From NCBI GenBank assembly GCA_026397315.1, contig JAPLVC010000001.1:1-64000 (forward strand): a stretch of DNA of 64,000 bases. The letters are read 5' to 3'. Shown piece after piece: positions 1 to 10,458 of the stretch (positions within the stretch are counted from its first letter, which is position 1; each line of letters begins with the position of its first letter). A program made the translations under genes and the position numbers. The notes below the pieces were generated by a model. The model worked only from the letters and a program-made list of their open reading frames with translations. It did not search any database and was not told where the DNA came from. The stretch comes from Candidatus Aenigmatarchaeota archaeon. Lineage in GTDB: Archaea > Aenigmatarchaeota > Aenigmatarchaeia > QMZP01 > QMZT01.

Positions 1-179
1 GCAGGCTTTTGCAAACTTTATTAATACGTTAGAATCAGATTTCACTGGGGACCCCCTCCTGTTTTTTCTCAACAATTAACAGTTGGGGACCATCCCCTCT
101 TATAAAAAATAGAAAGGATTTCTACACGGGTGTTTAAACATGAACTATGATAAAATCCAAGAAACGATGGCTATTGCCG

Positions 180-245
180 CTATTTGTGCGGCTCTATGAT
201 AATTTTGAGCGACTCTTTGCCGCTCATGACCAGCTCAAAGCCTTT
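180..245 (-). pseudogene. 22-codon C-terminal remnant of a Zn-alcohol dehydrogenase (KGFELVMSGKESLKIIIEPHK*)
   Basis: In-frame direct repeat of the 3' end of the ADH gene at 2998-3063; 58/66 nt identical by hand count. Confidence 0.75.
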
Positions 246-2963
246 TCAGAGATGCTTCAGCGTGCCTGTGAAATGCAGGACAAGCAAAACCCCGATAATG
301 GATGCAAAGGCGATAATCCCTCCCAGGAAAACGAAATTGTAAATATGTTGCCCCCGGGGTTCTTCGGTGGTGGTAATATTCGCTTCAGAAAGCTGCTCAT
401 CGGCGATTTCCTCTTCATATGCAACGCATTTGTGTCCTTCGCATTTTTGGTTTCCATGGCAGTCGCTGTCTTCGCAGCATTCATATTCAATGCAGGCGTG
501 GTTATCCAAATAACCGCAAACACATTTTATCCTCAGGCATTCGCCATCTGAGCAGTATTCGTTGTCGCTGCAATTGGAATCGTGGCTGCACCCTTCATCA
601 GCCGGGGCTGGCGGGTAATATGTCCTAGAATGTGAAGCCCCTCCCGGGCAGGAACCGCAGTCCTGAGAGCATGCGTTGCAGGTCTCGCCTGTGTCGCAGT
701 AGCTGTCGCCGCAGTAGGTCGAAGTCGAGCGGCAGAAGCTGTGGACGCAATAATCGACTGAGCACTCGATAGCAACGGTGCACGGAAGGCCTTCTGCCTT
801 TATGTCTCCCATCTTAACAGTGTGCTCCGAGCCCAGGTTAACGCTTATGTTTACCTCGGTTCCGTTCATTGTATAATTGCAATCGGGAGAGAGGCTGCAG
901 TTTGCACCGTCGAAGGTGACGAAGTAGCTGGTGGAATTCAGCTGGCCCGGCATTATAATCGTGAGGTTGGTTGCCCCCTCCCCATCGAGCACTATCTCGG
1001 TCTCGTTTCTCCCGTCAGCCGGCATGGTCGCCGAGAGTATGTCGATGTCCTCGTTGGATATGTTCTTTATCGCGGGCGTTGCTGAATAGGAGTAGGTGAT
1101 GTTGGCGTAAGATATGTCGGTGGAATTGGTGTATATGTATGGGTTGGCCGAACTCCCATTAAGTTTTATTGACATCTCGTACCACATCCAGCTGTAATCG
1201 GCGGGCCAGTCAACGCTAAAATTGAAGTTCCTCCTCGATTCAACGCCCCCTGTCTGTAAAGCAAATGTATTTACATCCGTGTCTCTGCCATAGGTGACAT
1301 ACCTTTCCGTTCCCGTTGTCCCGTTTACGCTCAACCTGTATCTTATGGAATAATTGACCTGCTCGTATATGCCGAAAATATAGTCAGGGAGTATATCGAC
1401 AGAAAACTGAATCCAGTCACCGCAATACCTGTATTCATCGGATGTCGGGGCTTCTCTCAGCAGGGATCCTGCATCAATGAATTTTTCTGACACCGGCTGG
1501 TAATGCGTCGGGAGCTGGGACCTGAAATAGTAAGTAACCGAACTTTCGGTGCCGTTGATTAAATAGATGTGTTTCCTTGCCTCGGAATTGCCCTGTGGGT
1601 CGGTTACGGTTAATAACAACGAATAGATGCCCTTTCTTGCCGGGGTAAAGCTTCCTGACACAAACGATCCCGCAGGTGAGCTCTGAAGGGAAGATTCTGA
1701 TGGGTTTAATTCCAGCTGATAGGAGCATGCGGGGCATTCGCTTCCATTCACGTAAACCATGGTGAAGTTGAAGTTAACAGCTGACCCGACAACGCCCTTC
1801 TGGGAAGATGTTGAAAAGTTGAAGAACGTTTTCATGTTCTTTGAGAGCGTGTTTGATGTGAAGGAGTTCAAATAACCGCTCGAATAAACTGCTTTCAAAT
1901 TCTTTTCAAGTGTGTTTGATACGACGGTATTATTCTCGCTTAAACCCAGTCCGTATGCGTTTGAGATTGCAGTGTTGTTGATAAGTGTATTGTTACTCGA
2001 TCCTATAGAAAATCCATCCCCAGCATTGGAGATGGCCGTGTTGTTCACTATCGTATTGTTTGATGAAATGATCCAAAAACCGTTACCTAAATTCGAATTG
2101 ATTGTGTTGTTGATTATTGTGGTGTTATCTGAGGCAGAAGTAAGCAATCCTGCTCTGCGATTCGAGCTAATTGTATTGCCCGCAATTATGATGTTGTCCG
2201 ATGAATCAATATACATGCCATCGGCTGTTGAGGCTCCGCAGCCACTGCCACTGCCAATGCATGAAGCATTGTTCAGGCTTGCAGTGTTGCTAAGAATGTT
2301 GTTATTCGGAGAAGACATCAAATATATACCGTAACTTCTGGTCATACAGCTAACTGTACACCTGGAATTGCTGTGGCTGGCATTATTGTTAACAAGCGTG
2401 TTGTTGGATGATGATTCCAGATATATCCCGTAGGAGTAGGCACCACAAAAGTTGACGCTTCCATAACTGTTGGATTGCAGGGTGTTGTTTGAGAGGAGAG
2501 AATAGGAAGATGAACTGAGATAGATTCCATAGGTTTTGGTGGGATCTCCGAAAGCCACATTGCAAACAGGCCCATACGAATTTATCGTGTTGTTTGCAAT
2601 GGTCGTGTTGTCTGATGAATTCACAGACACTCCCCGGCTGAAGTTCAGCAAAATGCAGTTGTTTATCGTGTTGTTGTCCTTTCCATCAAGATATATACCA
2701 TAGCCGCTCGTGTTGCCCGTCATGCTGTATGACTGGCAGTCAAATATCTTACTGGTGAAGTTCTCGGGGTTATTGATGCAAGTATCATTTACGGGCGTTG
2801 ATGCGTTGAGATAAACCGTATTGTAAGTGTTGTTGTTCAAAGCATTGGTGCAGTCGGTGCAGTTTGCGCAATAGAAAGCATTGCCTGATTCTGTGTAAGC
2901 ATCAACGGGATGGAAAAACAAGAGGAATATACATGCAACTAAAGCCCAATGCAAGCCCCTCAT
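246..2963 (-). CDS. Secreted right-handed beta-helix (NosD-like) surface protein with Cys-rich juxtamembrane region and C-terminal TM
   Basis: N-terminal signal peptide; repeated NNTIxNNTxxxN / SSNNTLxNN rungs; Cys-rich CxxxxxC modules; C-terminal hydrophobic helix FVFLGGIIAFASIIGVLLVL. Confidence 0.85.
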   Translation of the reverse strand: MRGLHWALVACIFLLFFHPVDAYTESGNAFYCANCTDCTNALNNNTYNTVYLNASTPVNDTCINNPENFTSKIFDCQSYSMTGNTSGYGIYLDGKDNNTINNCILLNFSRGVSVNSSDNTTIANNTINSYGPVCNVAFGDPTKTYGIYLSSSSYSLLSNNTLQSNSYGSVNFCGAYSYGIYLESSSNNTLVNNNASHSNSRCTVSCMTRSYGIYLMSSPNNNILSNTASLNNASCIGSGSGCGASTADGMYIDSSDNIIIAGNTISSNRRAGLLTSASDNTTIINNTINSNLGNGFWIISSNNTIVNNTAISNAGDGFSIGSSNNTLINNTAISNAYGLGLSENNTVVSNTLEKNLKAVYSSGYLNSFTSNTLSKNMKTFFNFSTSSQKGVVGSAVNFNFTMVYVNGSECPACSYQLELNPSESSLQSSPAGSFVSGSFTPARKGIYSLLLTVTDPQGNSEARKHIYLINGTESSVTYYFRSQLPTHYQPVSEKFIDAGSLLREAPTSDEYRYCGDWIQFSVDILPDYIFGIYEQVNYSIRYRLSVNGTTGTERYVTYGRDTDVNTFALQTGGVESRRNFNFSVDWPADYSWMWYEMSIKLNGSSANPYIYTNSTDISYANITYSYSATPAIKNISNEDIDILSATMPADGRNETEIVLDGEGATNLTIIMPGQLNSTSYFVTFDGANCSLSPDCNYTMNGTEVNISVNLGSEHTVKMGDIKAEGLPCTVAIECSVDYCVHSFCRSTSTYCGDSYCDTGETCNACSQDCGSCPGGASHSRTYYPPAPADEGCSHDSNCSDNEYCSDGECLRIKCVCGYLDNHACIEYECCEDSDCHGNQKCEGHKCVAYEEEIADEQLSEANITTTEEPRGQHIYNFVFLGGIIAFASIIGVLLVLHFTGTLKHL

Positions 2964-2997
2964 ATAAAATCATTTGGTTTCCAGAATAAATATATAA

Positions 2998-4068
2998 CTA
3001 TTTGTGCGGCTCTATGATAACCTTTACCGACGCCGCGCCGCTCATGACCAGCTCAAAGCCTTTCTGCGTTTGAGCGAGCGGGAGTCGATGAGTGACCATC
3101 GGCTTCACCTTGATCTTCTTCGTCTTTATCAGCTTTATCGCTTCTGTCAGGTCGCAGCGCGCCGCTGCGTATGTAGTGACGATGCTCGCCGACTTGAACC
3201 AGATGTCGTTGAACGGCAGCGGCACATCGGCTCCGGGGTCTGTGGGCGCGAAGAATAGAATCGTTCCTCCCGCATCGAGACAAGAGAACGCCTGCTTTAT
3301 CGCAGGCATGGCACCTGTCGAAACTATGACTCTGTCCGCGAGCTTGCCTGCAAGCTCCTTTATCTTGGATGGGACGTCTTCGCGCGCGTCTATGACGTAA
3401 TCCGCGCCCATCTTCTTGGCCATTTTCAGGCGGTATTCGCTCACATCGGTCGCGACGACTGTTGCGCCTTTCGCCTTCGCCAGCTGTATGTGGAGCAGGC
3501 CGGTCATGCCCGAGCCGAGGACCGCGACGACGTGGCCTTTACGCACGTTCGCGACGCGCTGGCCGCGGACAACGCAAGCGACGGGCTCGACGAACGTTCC
3601 TTCGTCGAAAGTCATTCCCTTGGGTAGTCGGAGCGTGCCTTTCTTCACGTTTATTTCGGGGACGCGTATGTACTGGGAGAAGCCGCCTGGATGGAAGTTG
3701 GTCGTCTTTAACGTGTGGCACGCGGTCTCGTTGCCGTCCCTGCAGTATGAGCAGCTGTCGCAGGGCACGTGATGAGTGACGAATATGCGGTCGCCTTTCT
3801 TGAAGCTTTTGACCTTTTTGCCTGTCTTGTGCACGACACCAGCAACCTCATGGCCGAGGACTAGCGGCGCCTTCTTTATGCGGTACCATTCCATGATGTC
3901 TGAGCCGCAGATGCCGGAAGACATGACTTTCAGAAGTATTTCCTTGTCGCCTATGTCCGGCACCGGCATTTCCTGAAGACGGATGTCATGGTTGTTGTAA
4001 TACATGGCGACTTTCATAGTATCACGTTTTCGGTTTTCTTTCGGCTTTCGATTTTCAACAGCTTTCAC
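2998..4068 (-). CDS. Zinc-dependent alcohol/sorbitol/threonine dehydrogenase family (MDR); true start possibly at 4017
   Basis: GHEVAGVVHKTGKKVKSFKKGDRI, CDSCSYCRDGNETAC structural Zn motif, Rossmann VAVLGSGMTGLL. Confidence 0.9.
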   Translation of the reverse strand: MKAVENRKPKENRKRDTMKVAMYYNNHDIRLQEMPVPDIGDKEILLKVMSSGICGSDIMEWYRIKKAPLVLGHEVAGVVHKTGKKVKSFKKGDRIFVTHHVPCDSCSYCRDGNETACHTLKTTNFHPGGFSQYIRVPEINVKKGTLRLPKGMTFDEGTFVEPVACVVRGQRVANVRKGHVVAVLGSGMTGLLHIQLAKAKGATVVATDVSEYRLKMAKKMGADYVIDAREDVPSKIKELAGKLADRVIVSTGAMPAIKQAFSCLDAGGTILFFAPTDPGADVPLPFNDIWFKSASIVTTYAAARCDLTEAIKLIKTKKIKVKPMVTHRLPLAQTQKGFELVMSGAASVKVIIEPHK

Positions 4069-4379
4069 TTCAGAATTCCCGTTATCCTGCTGAGCGGCCT
4101 GAGCGCCTCGAATATCCTGTCTTTATGCGTTACGGTGCCCCAGCTCACGAACACTGCCGCGGTTATGGCCGTGCCGAGCGCGAGATCCGAAACGAGGTTC
4201 GGGCCGATCATCATTAGTTCGCCGTTCCACGCGTGGTCGACGACTCCGAAGACTGACGCGCCCGCGAACATGAGGCTGAGCCAGACGCCCTCTTTATCCT
4301 TCTTGTGCATGACCTTTCGCCTCGCGGCTGTTATAATGCCAGTCGCCAGCGGAATTATATAACACACCATACCCATCAC
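4065..4379 (-). CDS. Small predicted membrane protein
   Basis: About 3 hydrophobic segments; 4-nt overlap with downstream ADH ORF. Confidence 0.6.
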   Translation of the reverse strand: MMGMVCYIIPLATGIITAARRKVMHKKDKEGVWLSLMFAGASVFGVVDHAWNGELMMIGPNLVSDLALGTAITAAVFVSWGTVTHKDRIFEALRPLSRITGILK

Positions 4380-4391
4380 CCAACCTTTCGA

Positions 4392-5198
4392 TTATTTCTT
4401 CTTTCTGGAATTCGCTTTCAGAATATTATACGCTTCCCTAGGGGTTGCCTTCTCGTGGACTATCGCCCTGACGGCTTTTATCATCGCTACCGGGTTGTCC
4501 GCCTGGAAGATGTTGCGGCCCATGTCGACGCCTGCTGCGCCTGCTTCTATCGCCTTGTATGCCATCTCCAGCGCTTCCATTTCCGGCAGCTTCTTGCCTC
4601 CGGCGATCACGACGGGCACCGTGCACGTATCGACGACTCGCTCGAAGCGGTCACAATAATAAGTCTTGACTATGCTCGCGCCGTGTTCGGCAGCGATGCG
4701 CGACGCCAGCGCAAAATACCTGTCGTCGCGAGCCATGTCCTTCCCGACGGCTGTCACAGCGACGACCGGGATTCCATACTCCTCGGCCTGATCCACGACC
4801 TGCGAAAGCCCTAGTATCGTGTCTCGCTCGTATTCCGAGCCGACCATTATCGAGAAAGCGACGCCGGCGACGTTGAGCCTGACTGCGTCCTTCATCGAGA
4901 CGGTTATGCCTTCGTGCAGAATCTCTTTGCCAATCACGCTGGTCCCGCCCGAGACCCGAAGTACGACGGGAATGTCGATGTTAGTGTCCACGCAGTTGCG
5001 CAGCACTCCCCTCGTCGGCATCAGGCAGTCCGCGTAAGGCGCTAGCTGCATTATCATCTTCCTCGGCTTCTCGAGGCCGCTCGTCGGTCCTAGGAAATAG
5101 CCGTGGTCGACGGCGAGCATAAGCGTGTGGCCGTCGGGCCTTATGATCCTGTCCATGCGATTTTTCTTGCCCCAATCCATAACATCACCCCAAACCAA
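4392..5198 (-). CDS. DeoC/LacD/LsrF-family class I aldolase (LsrF-like 3-hydroxy-5-phosphonooxypentane-2,4-dione thiolase homolog)
   Basis: [77 protein letters not shown] motifs. Confidence 0.8.
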   Translation of the reverse strand: MVWGDVMDWGKKNRMDRIIRPDGHTLMLAVDHGYFLGPTSGLEKPRKMIMQLAPYADCLMPTRGVLRNCVDTNIDIPVVLRVSGGTSVIGKEILHEGITVSMKDAVRLNVAGVAFSIMVGSEYERDTILGLSQVVDQAEEYGIPVVAVTAVGKDMARDDRYFALASRIAAEHGASIVKTYYCDRFERVVDTCTVPVVIAGGKKLPEMEALEMAYKAIEAGAAGVDMGRNIFQADNPVAMIKAVRAIVHEKATPREAYNILKANSRKKK

Positions 5199-5243
5199 AA
5201 TATGATGATATAAAAGACATTTTTGGAAATATAAAAGTTATTT

Positions 5244-6275
5244 TCATTTTCTGAAAGCGCGGACTATCGCACGTGGCTTTATGATGCCCAGCGGCGTGAT
5301 GAAGCCTGTGACGTACTTCGCTGGTGTGACATCGAACGCAGGATTCCTCGCCTTCGCGCCTTTTGGCGTGACCCTGCACTGGCCCACGAAATGAATTTCG
5401 CCTTCGTCCCGCTCCTCGATTACTATCTGGCTGCCGGACTTGCAGCCGAGGTCGAAAGTGCTCCTGGGCGCGGCGACGTAGAACGGAATTTTGTTTTCCT
5501 TTGCGAGGACGGCTTTCTCATACGTGCCTATCTTGTTCGCGAAGTCTCCGTTCGCAGCGATCCTGTCCGCGCCGACTATCATCATGTCGACTTCTCCGCG
5601 TCGCATATAGTGGCCGAGCGCGTTGTCCGCTATGACCGCATGAGCGACTCCTTCGTTGAGCAGCTCCCATGACGTGAGTTTCGCTCCCTGTAAACGGGGG
5701 CGTGTCTCATCGACCCATACGAATATGTTCTTGTTTTGCCGCTTGGCGAAATATATGGGCGACAGAGCGGTGCCCCAGTCCACGCAGGCTATCCAGCCGG
5801 CGTTGCAGTGCGTTGCTATCCTGTAGTTGTTTTTTATCAGTTTCGAGCCGTGTTCCCCGATTTTCTCGCACGCCTTTGCTGATGCGTTCGCATACGCCTC
5901 CGCGGCTTTGATTGCCAGCCGTTTTTTCTGCTCCGGAGTTTTCGCGCTTTTGATTGAGTCAAGAATGAAGTCCACTCCGTGGAATAAGTCGTAAGCCGTA
6001 GGCCGCGCAGCCTTGATTTTTTTGGCCGTCTGCGCTATCTGGGCATCGAAGTTCTTTTTGGACGCGCTAGCGACGCCGAGCGCCATACCATACGCAGCCG
6101 TAGCTCCGATTGCCGGCGCGCCGCGCACGACCATTGTTTTAATCGCTTTCACTATCTCGTCCGTCGTCCTCAGGCTGACGATTTCGAACGCGTGCGGTAG
6201 AAGCAACTGGTTTATCATTTTCATTTTGTTTTTTTCCAGCCAGACCGTGCGGTAATGCCTGCCATTGACTAACAT
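5244..6275 (-). CDS. mtnA: S-methyl-5-thioribose-1-phosphate isomerase family (aIF-2B-like)
   Basis: VVRGAPAIGATAAYGMALG, THCNAGWIACVDWGTALSPIYFA, VDETRPRLQGAKLTSWEL, VGADRIAANGDFANKIGTY. Confidence 0.88.
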   Translation of the reverse strand: MLVNGRHYRTVWLEKNKMKMINQLLLPHAFEIVSLRTTDEIVKAIKTMVVRGAPAIGATAAYGMALGVASASKKNFDAQIAQTAKKIKAARPTAYDLFHGVDFILDSIKSAKTPEQKKRLAIKAAEAYANASAKACEKIGEHGSKLIKNNYRIATHCNAGWIACVDWGTALSPIYFAKRQNKNIFVWVDETRPRLQGAKLTSWELLNEGVAHAVIADNALGHYMRRGEVDMMIVGADRIAANGDFANKIGTYEKAVLAKENKIPFYVAAPRSTFDLGCKSGSQIVIEERDEGEIHFVGQCRVTPKGAKARNPAFDVTPAKYVTGFITPLGIIKPRAIVRAFRK

Positions 6276-6307
6276 AGAATAAAATTAAGGGAAAGGGGTT
6301 AAAAAGT

Positions 6308-8299
6308 TTAGAAGAGCAGCGGAGCGAATAAGAGCGCGACTATGCTCATCAGCTTTATCAGGATGTTCATGCTAGGACCGGCCGTGTCTTTGAATGGGTC
6401 GCCGACAGTATCGCCGACGACCGCGGCTTTATGAGTGTCGCTGCCCTTGCCACCGAAGTTGCCGTCCTCTATGAACTTCTTCGCGTTGTCCCACGCGCCT
6501 CCCGCGTTGGCCATCATGACAGCCAGCAGGAAGCCTGTCGCCGTCGCACCCGCCAGCAGCCCGCCCAGCGCAGCGGGGCCGAGCAGCAATCCCGTCGCAA
6601 GCGGAGCGATTATCGCCAACGAACCGGGAACTATCATTTCGCGCAGCGAAGCCTGCGTCGATATCTCGATGCAGCGCGTGTAGTCCGGCTTCTTCTTGCC
6701 GCTCATTATGCCGTTGTCCTTGAACTGCCTGCGGACTTCGTTCACAATCTTGTAAGCGGTTTTGCCTACGGACGCCATTGCGAACGAGGAGAACAGGAAC
6801 GGCAGCAGAGCGCCTAAGAAAAGGCCTGTGACGACGAATGGGTTTGTCAGAGACATGTTCTCAAGGCCAAACGTTTGAGCGTACGTGACGAAAAGCGCCA
6901 GCGCCGTGAGCGCGGCCGAAGCGATGGCGAAGCCCTTGCCCATCGCGGCCGTCGTGTTGCCGACTGCATCGAGATTCTCTGCTCGTTCACGCACTTCGCC
7001 GTGAAGCCCCGCCATTTCTGCGATGCCTGCGGAGTTGTCCGCGACCGGGCCGTACGTATCAGTCGCCAGCGTAATGCCCAGAGTGGAAAGCATGCCCACC
7101 GCGGCAATCGCTATCCCGTACATGCCCGCGAACTGGTATGCAATCAATATGGAAGCGCCTACTGCAAGAACCGGAATGAGTGTGCTTTTCATGCCGACAG
7201 CGAGGCCGATTATTATGGTCGTGCCCGCGCCCGTCTGCGACGCCTCAGCGATGCTCTGCGCGGGTCTCTTGTCTTTCGAAGTATAATATTCGGTAGCGAG
7301 GCCTATCACCACGCCCGCGACGAGGCCGGCGACTGTCGCGTACCAGACTCCTATCTGCGCGCCGGCATAGATTATGATGAAATACGAGAACACGAACATT
7401 ATTGCTGAAGACGCGTAGATGCCGCGGTTGAAAGCGGATATTGCGCCTTTGACCTGAGTCTTCTCGTTAGTGCGCACGAGGAACGTGCCTATGACCGAAG
7501 CGACGATGCCCAAGCCGGCCAGCGCGAGCGGCAGGATTGCTCCCTGAAAGGACGAGAATATCACGCCCAGCGCCATGGCGGCGATTATCGAGTTGACGTA
7601 GCTTTCGAAGAGGTCGGCTCCCATGCCGGCTATGTCGCCGACGTTGTCACCGACGTTGTCCGCGATGACGGCCGGGTTTCTCGGGTCGTCCTCCGGGATG
7701 CCTTTCTCGACCTTGCCCACTAAATCAGCTCCGACGTCCGCGGCTTTGGTGAATATGCCTCCGCCGACCCTGGCGAAAAGAGCGATGGATGACGCACCGA
7801 AACCGAAGCCGTAGATTATCTGCGGGTCGCCGAAAACAATGTAAAGGAACGCCACTCCGAGCAGGCCGAGTCCGACCACCGACATGCCCATGACCGTGCC
7901 GGAAGAGAATGCGATGCGCAGCCCTTCGTTAAGGCTTTTCCTGCAGCCTTCCGTCGTTTTTGCGTTCGACCTCGTGGCGATGCGCATGCCGATGTTGCCT
8001 GTGAGGGCGGAGAACACCGCGCCGAGCACGAACGATGCAGCAGTCTCCTTGTTGATGAGGACGAGTAGAATTATCGCCATCACGACAACGAAGACTGACA
8101 GGATTTTGTATTGCTTGTTCAGGTAGGTAAGCGCGCCCTTGTGGATGATGCCGCTTATCTCTCTCATCTTCTCGTTGCCTTCCGGTTTTTTCTTCAGCGT
8201 CCAGGCAAGATAGCCCGCGAAAACAAGAGCTATTACGACCGATATCCAGACGAAAAACTCAAGGAACATCATGCCTACCCCTCCCCGAATAACCCTCAA
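6308..8299 (-). CDS. hppA: Membrane-bound ion-translocating pyrophosphatase, K+-dependent signature (GNTTAAMG)
   Basis: [49 protein letters not shown]; multiple TM. Confidence 0.95.
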   Translation of the reverse strand: MRVIRGGVGMMFLEFFVWISVVIALVFAGYLAWTLKKKPEGNEKMREISGIIHKGALTYLNKQYKILSVFVVVMAIILLVLINKETAASFVLGAVFSALTGNIGMRIATRSNAKTTEGCRKSLNEGLRIAFSSGTVMGMSVVGLGLLGVAFLYIVFGDPQIIYGFGFGASSIALFARVGGGIFTKAADVGADLVGKVEKGIPEDDPRNPAVIADNVGDNVGDIAGMGADLFESYVNSIIAAMALGVIFSSFQGAILPLALAGLGIVASVIGTFLVRTNEKTQVKGAISAFNRGIYASSAIMFVFSYFIIIYAGAQIGVWYATVAGLVAGVVIGLATEYYTSKDKRPAQSIAEASQTGAGTTIIIGLAVGMKSTLIPVLAVGASILIAYQFAGMYGIAIAAVGMLSTLGITLATDTYGPVADNSAGIAEMAGLHGEVRERAENLDAVGNTTAAMGKGFAIASAALTALALFVTYAQTFGLENMSLTNPFVVTGLFLGALLPFLFSSFAMASVGKTAYKIVNEVRRQFKDNGIMSGKKKPDYTRCIEISTQASLREMIVPGSLAIIAPLATGLLLGPAALGGLLAGATATGFLLAVMMANAGGAWDNAKKFIEDGNFGGKGSDTHKAAVVGDTVGDPFKDTAGPSMNILIKLMSIVALLFAPLLF

Positions 8300-8352
8300 T
8301 ATAAATAATTAGGTTGGCTGCTCCCTTTATACTTTGTTGTCTGATTGTGCGT

Positions 8353-10332
8353 CTATATGAACAGCGTCGCGAATATCAGTGCGAGCGTGCTGAGCAGCTT
8401 TATCAGCACGTGCAGGCTGGGACCGGCCGTGTCCTTGAACGGGTCGCCCAGCGTGTCGCCGACCACCGATGCTTTATGCGCGTCCGTGCCGTGACGGCCT
8501 TCGGATTCAATGCGCTTCTTCGCGTTGTCCCACGCGCCTCCGCCCGTGTTCATCATCATCGCGAGCAGTATGCCTGAGATGGTCGCGCCTATGAGAAACG
8601 CGCCAGCAGCTTCGGCCCTGAGCAATATGCCCACCGCTATCGGAGCGATGATAACGAGCATGCCCGGCAGTATCATCTGGCGCAGCGACGCCTTAACGCT
8701 TATGTCCACGCACTTAGCGTAGTCCGGCTTGGCCGTGCCTTTCATGATGCCAGGCGTCGCCTTGAACTGCCTGCGGACTTCGTTTATCATATCCTGCGCA
8801 GCTTTGCCGACGGCCCTTATGGCGAAAGAAGAGAACAAAAACGGCAACAACGCCCCGAGGAACGCGCCCACGAAAACGACGGGTTTCGCCACGTCTATGC
8901 TTGTAAGACCGGCGACCTTGAAGTATGCAGAGAACAAAAGGAACGCGGACAGAGCAGCGACTCCCATCGCATACCCTTTGGTCAGCGCTTTGGTAGTGTT
9001 GCCTACGGAGTCTAGGCTGTCCGTCCTGTAGCGCGTCTTCTTGTCGAGCTTCGACATTTCCGCAATGCCGCCTGCGTTGTCGGTGATCGGTCCGAAGACG
9101 TCCATCGCGAGTATCATGCCAGTCGTAGCGAGCATGCCCATCGTAGCGACCGCCGTCCCGTAAAGCCCGCCGAGCGTGAACGACGCGAGCAGCGCGACGC
9201 AGATGACGACGACCGGAAGCGCAGCCGCTTCGAGAGCGATGGCGAAACCGGTTATTATGTTGGTCGCCGCTCCTGTATGCGAAGACCTGGATATGTTCCT
9301 GACTGGCCTGTAATGCTTGGACGTGTAGTACTCGGTTATTATGGCTATCAGCAGGCTCGAAACAATGCCTATCAGAGATATATAATAATAGTTTATGCTG
9401 CCGAGAGTGTTCATGACGAGCGGATAGAACGCTATGCCCGCGACTACCGCCGTGACTGCCAATCCCTTCCACAATGCGCGCATCGGGTTGTTGCCCTCTT
9501 TCGTGGAGACGAAGAATGATCCGATCATGGTGGCGTAAATTCCGACTGTCCTTGCAAGCAGCGGGAAGATGATGCCGTAGATGCCGAACACCGGCATGAA
9601 CGCGACGCCCAAAATCATGGCGCCGATGTTCTCCGCGGTTATCGATTCGAACAGGTCTGCTCCGCGCCCTGCGCAGTCGCCGACGTTGTCGCCGACAAGG
9701 TCAGCTATCACCGCAGGGTTCCTGGCGTCGTCCTCGGGGATGCCTTTTTCAATCTTGCCCACGAGGTCAGCGCCTATGTCCGCGGCTTTCGTGTAGATGC
9801 CGCCGCCGAGCTGCGCGAACAGCGCGGCAAGCGAAGCGCCGAAAGCGAAACCCGTTATCATTTGCGGGTCGCCGAAAAGCATGTATAACGAAGTGACGCC
9901 TATAAGGCTAAGGCCCATGACGGCAAGGCCCATGACAAGGCCGCCCCTGAAAGAGACTCTTATCGCCCTGTTGATGCCGGTCCGAGCCGCGTTGGCCGTG
10001 CGTATGTTGGCGCGCGTCGCGACGTCCATGCCCAGGAAGCCCGCGAACAGCGATGCGGCGACGCCGAGTATGAATGAGAAGCCGGTCTGCCATGAGAAAA
10101 AAATCCCTAGCAGAACAGCGACTACGACTCCTATTATGGCGATGGTCTTGTACTGGCGCCTGAGGAAGGCGTAGGCGCCGGTCCTTATGTAATCGGCGAT
10201 CTCGTTCATCTTGTCTGTGCCTTTGTCCTGCTTGTTGACCCACCATGCTATGAGCAGTGCGACAAGAATCGAGAATACTCCGCTTCCCAAGGCGAAATAC
10301 AAAAGTTCGTTGACCATCAGCACACCTATCAT
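8353..10332 (-). CDS. hppA: Membrane-bound ion-translocating pyrophosphatase, K+-independent signature (GNTTKALT)
   Basis: [48 protein letters not shown]; multiple TM. Confidence 0.95.
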   Translation of the reverse strand: MIGVLMVNELLYFALGSGVFSILVALLIAWWVNKQDKGTDKMNEIADYIRTGAYAFLRRQYKTIAIIGVVVAVLLGIFFSWQTGFSFILGVAASLFAGFLGMDVATRANIRTANAARTGINRAIRVSFRGGLVMGLAVMGLSLIGVTSLYMLFGDPQMITGFAFGASLAALFAQLGGGIYTKAADIGADLVGKIEKGIPEDDARNPAVIADLVGDNVGDCAGRGADLFESITAENIGAMILGVAFMPVFGIYGIIFPLLARTVGIYATMIGSFFVSTKEGNNPMRALWKGLAVTAVVAGIAFYPLVMNTLGSINYYYISLIGIVSSLLIAIITEYYTSKHYRPVRNISRSSHTGAATNIITGFAIALEAAALPVVVICVALLASFTLGGLYGTAVATMGMLATTGMILAMDVFGPITDNAGGIAEMSKLDKKTRYRTDSLDSVGNTTKALTKGYAMGVAALSAFLLFSAYFKVAGLTSIDVAKPVVFVGAFLGALLPFLFSSFAIRAVGKAAQDMINEVRRQFKATPGIMKGTAKPDYAKCVDISVKASLRQMILPGMLVIIAPIAVGILLRAEAAGAFLIGATISGILLAMMMNTGGGAWDNAKKRIESEGRHGTDAHKASVVGDTLGDPFKDTAGPSLHVLIKLLSTLALIFATLFI

Positions 10333-10458
10333 GATAAATTTCTTAATATTGCCGCGGTAGCTTTTAAAGTTTTCCTATTCCACGGACAATCACGAACAAT
10401 ATATGATATTATTTAATTTGTCTGTGGCTTGCTAAAAATGCGATTCAAACCATGCAAG

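Noticed and set aside
28-115. ggggacccc / ggggaccatcccc inverted repeats near the left edge as a mobile-element end
   Set aside because: Too short, and no transposase or matching opposite end could be seen in the window.
147-551. 134-aa plus-strand ORF at the left edge
   Set aside because: Runs antisense through the ADH remnant and the Cys-rich tail of the beta-helix gene; no support as a real protein.
5244-6275. Ribose-1,5-bisphosphate isomerase call for the aIF-2B-family protein
   Set aside because: VDETRPRLQG and CNAGWIACVDWGTALSP motifs fit the MtnA group better; R15P activity remains only a hypothesis.
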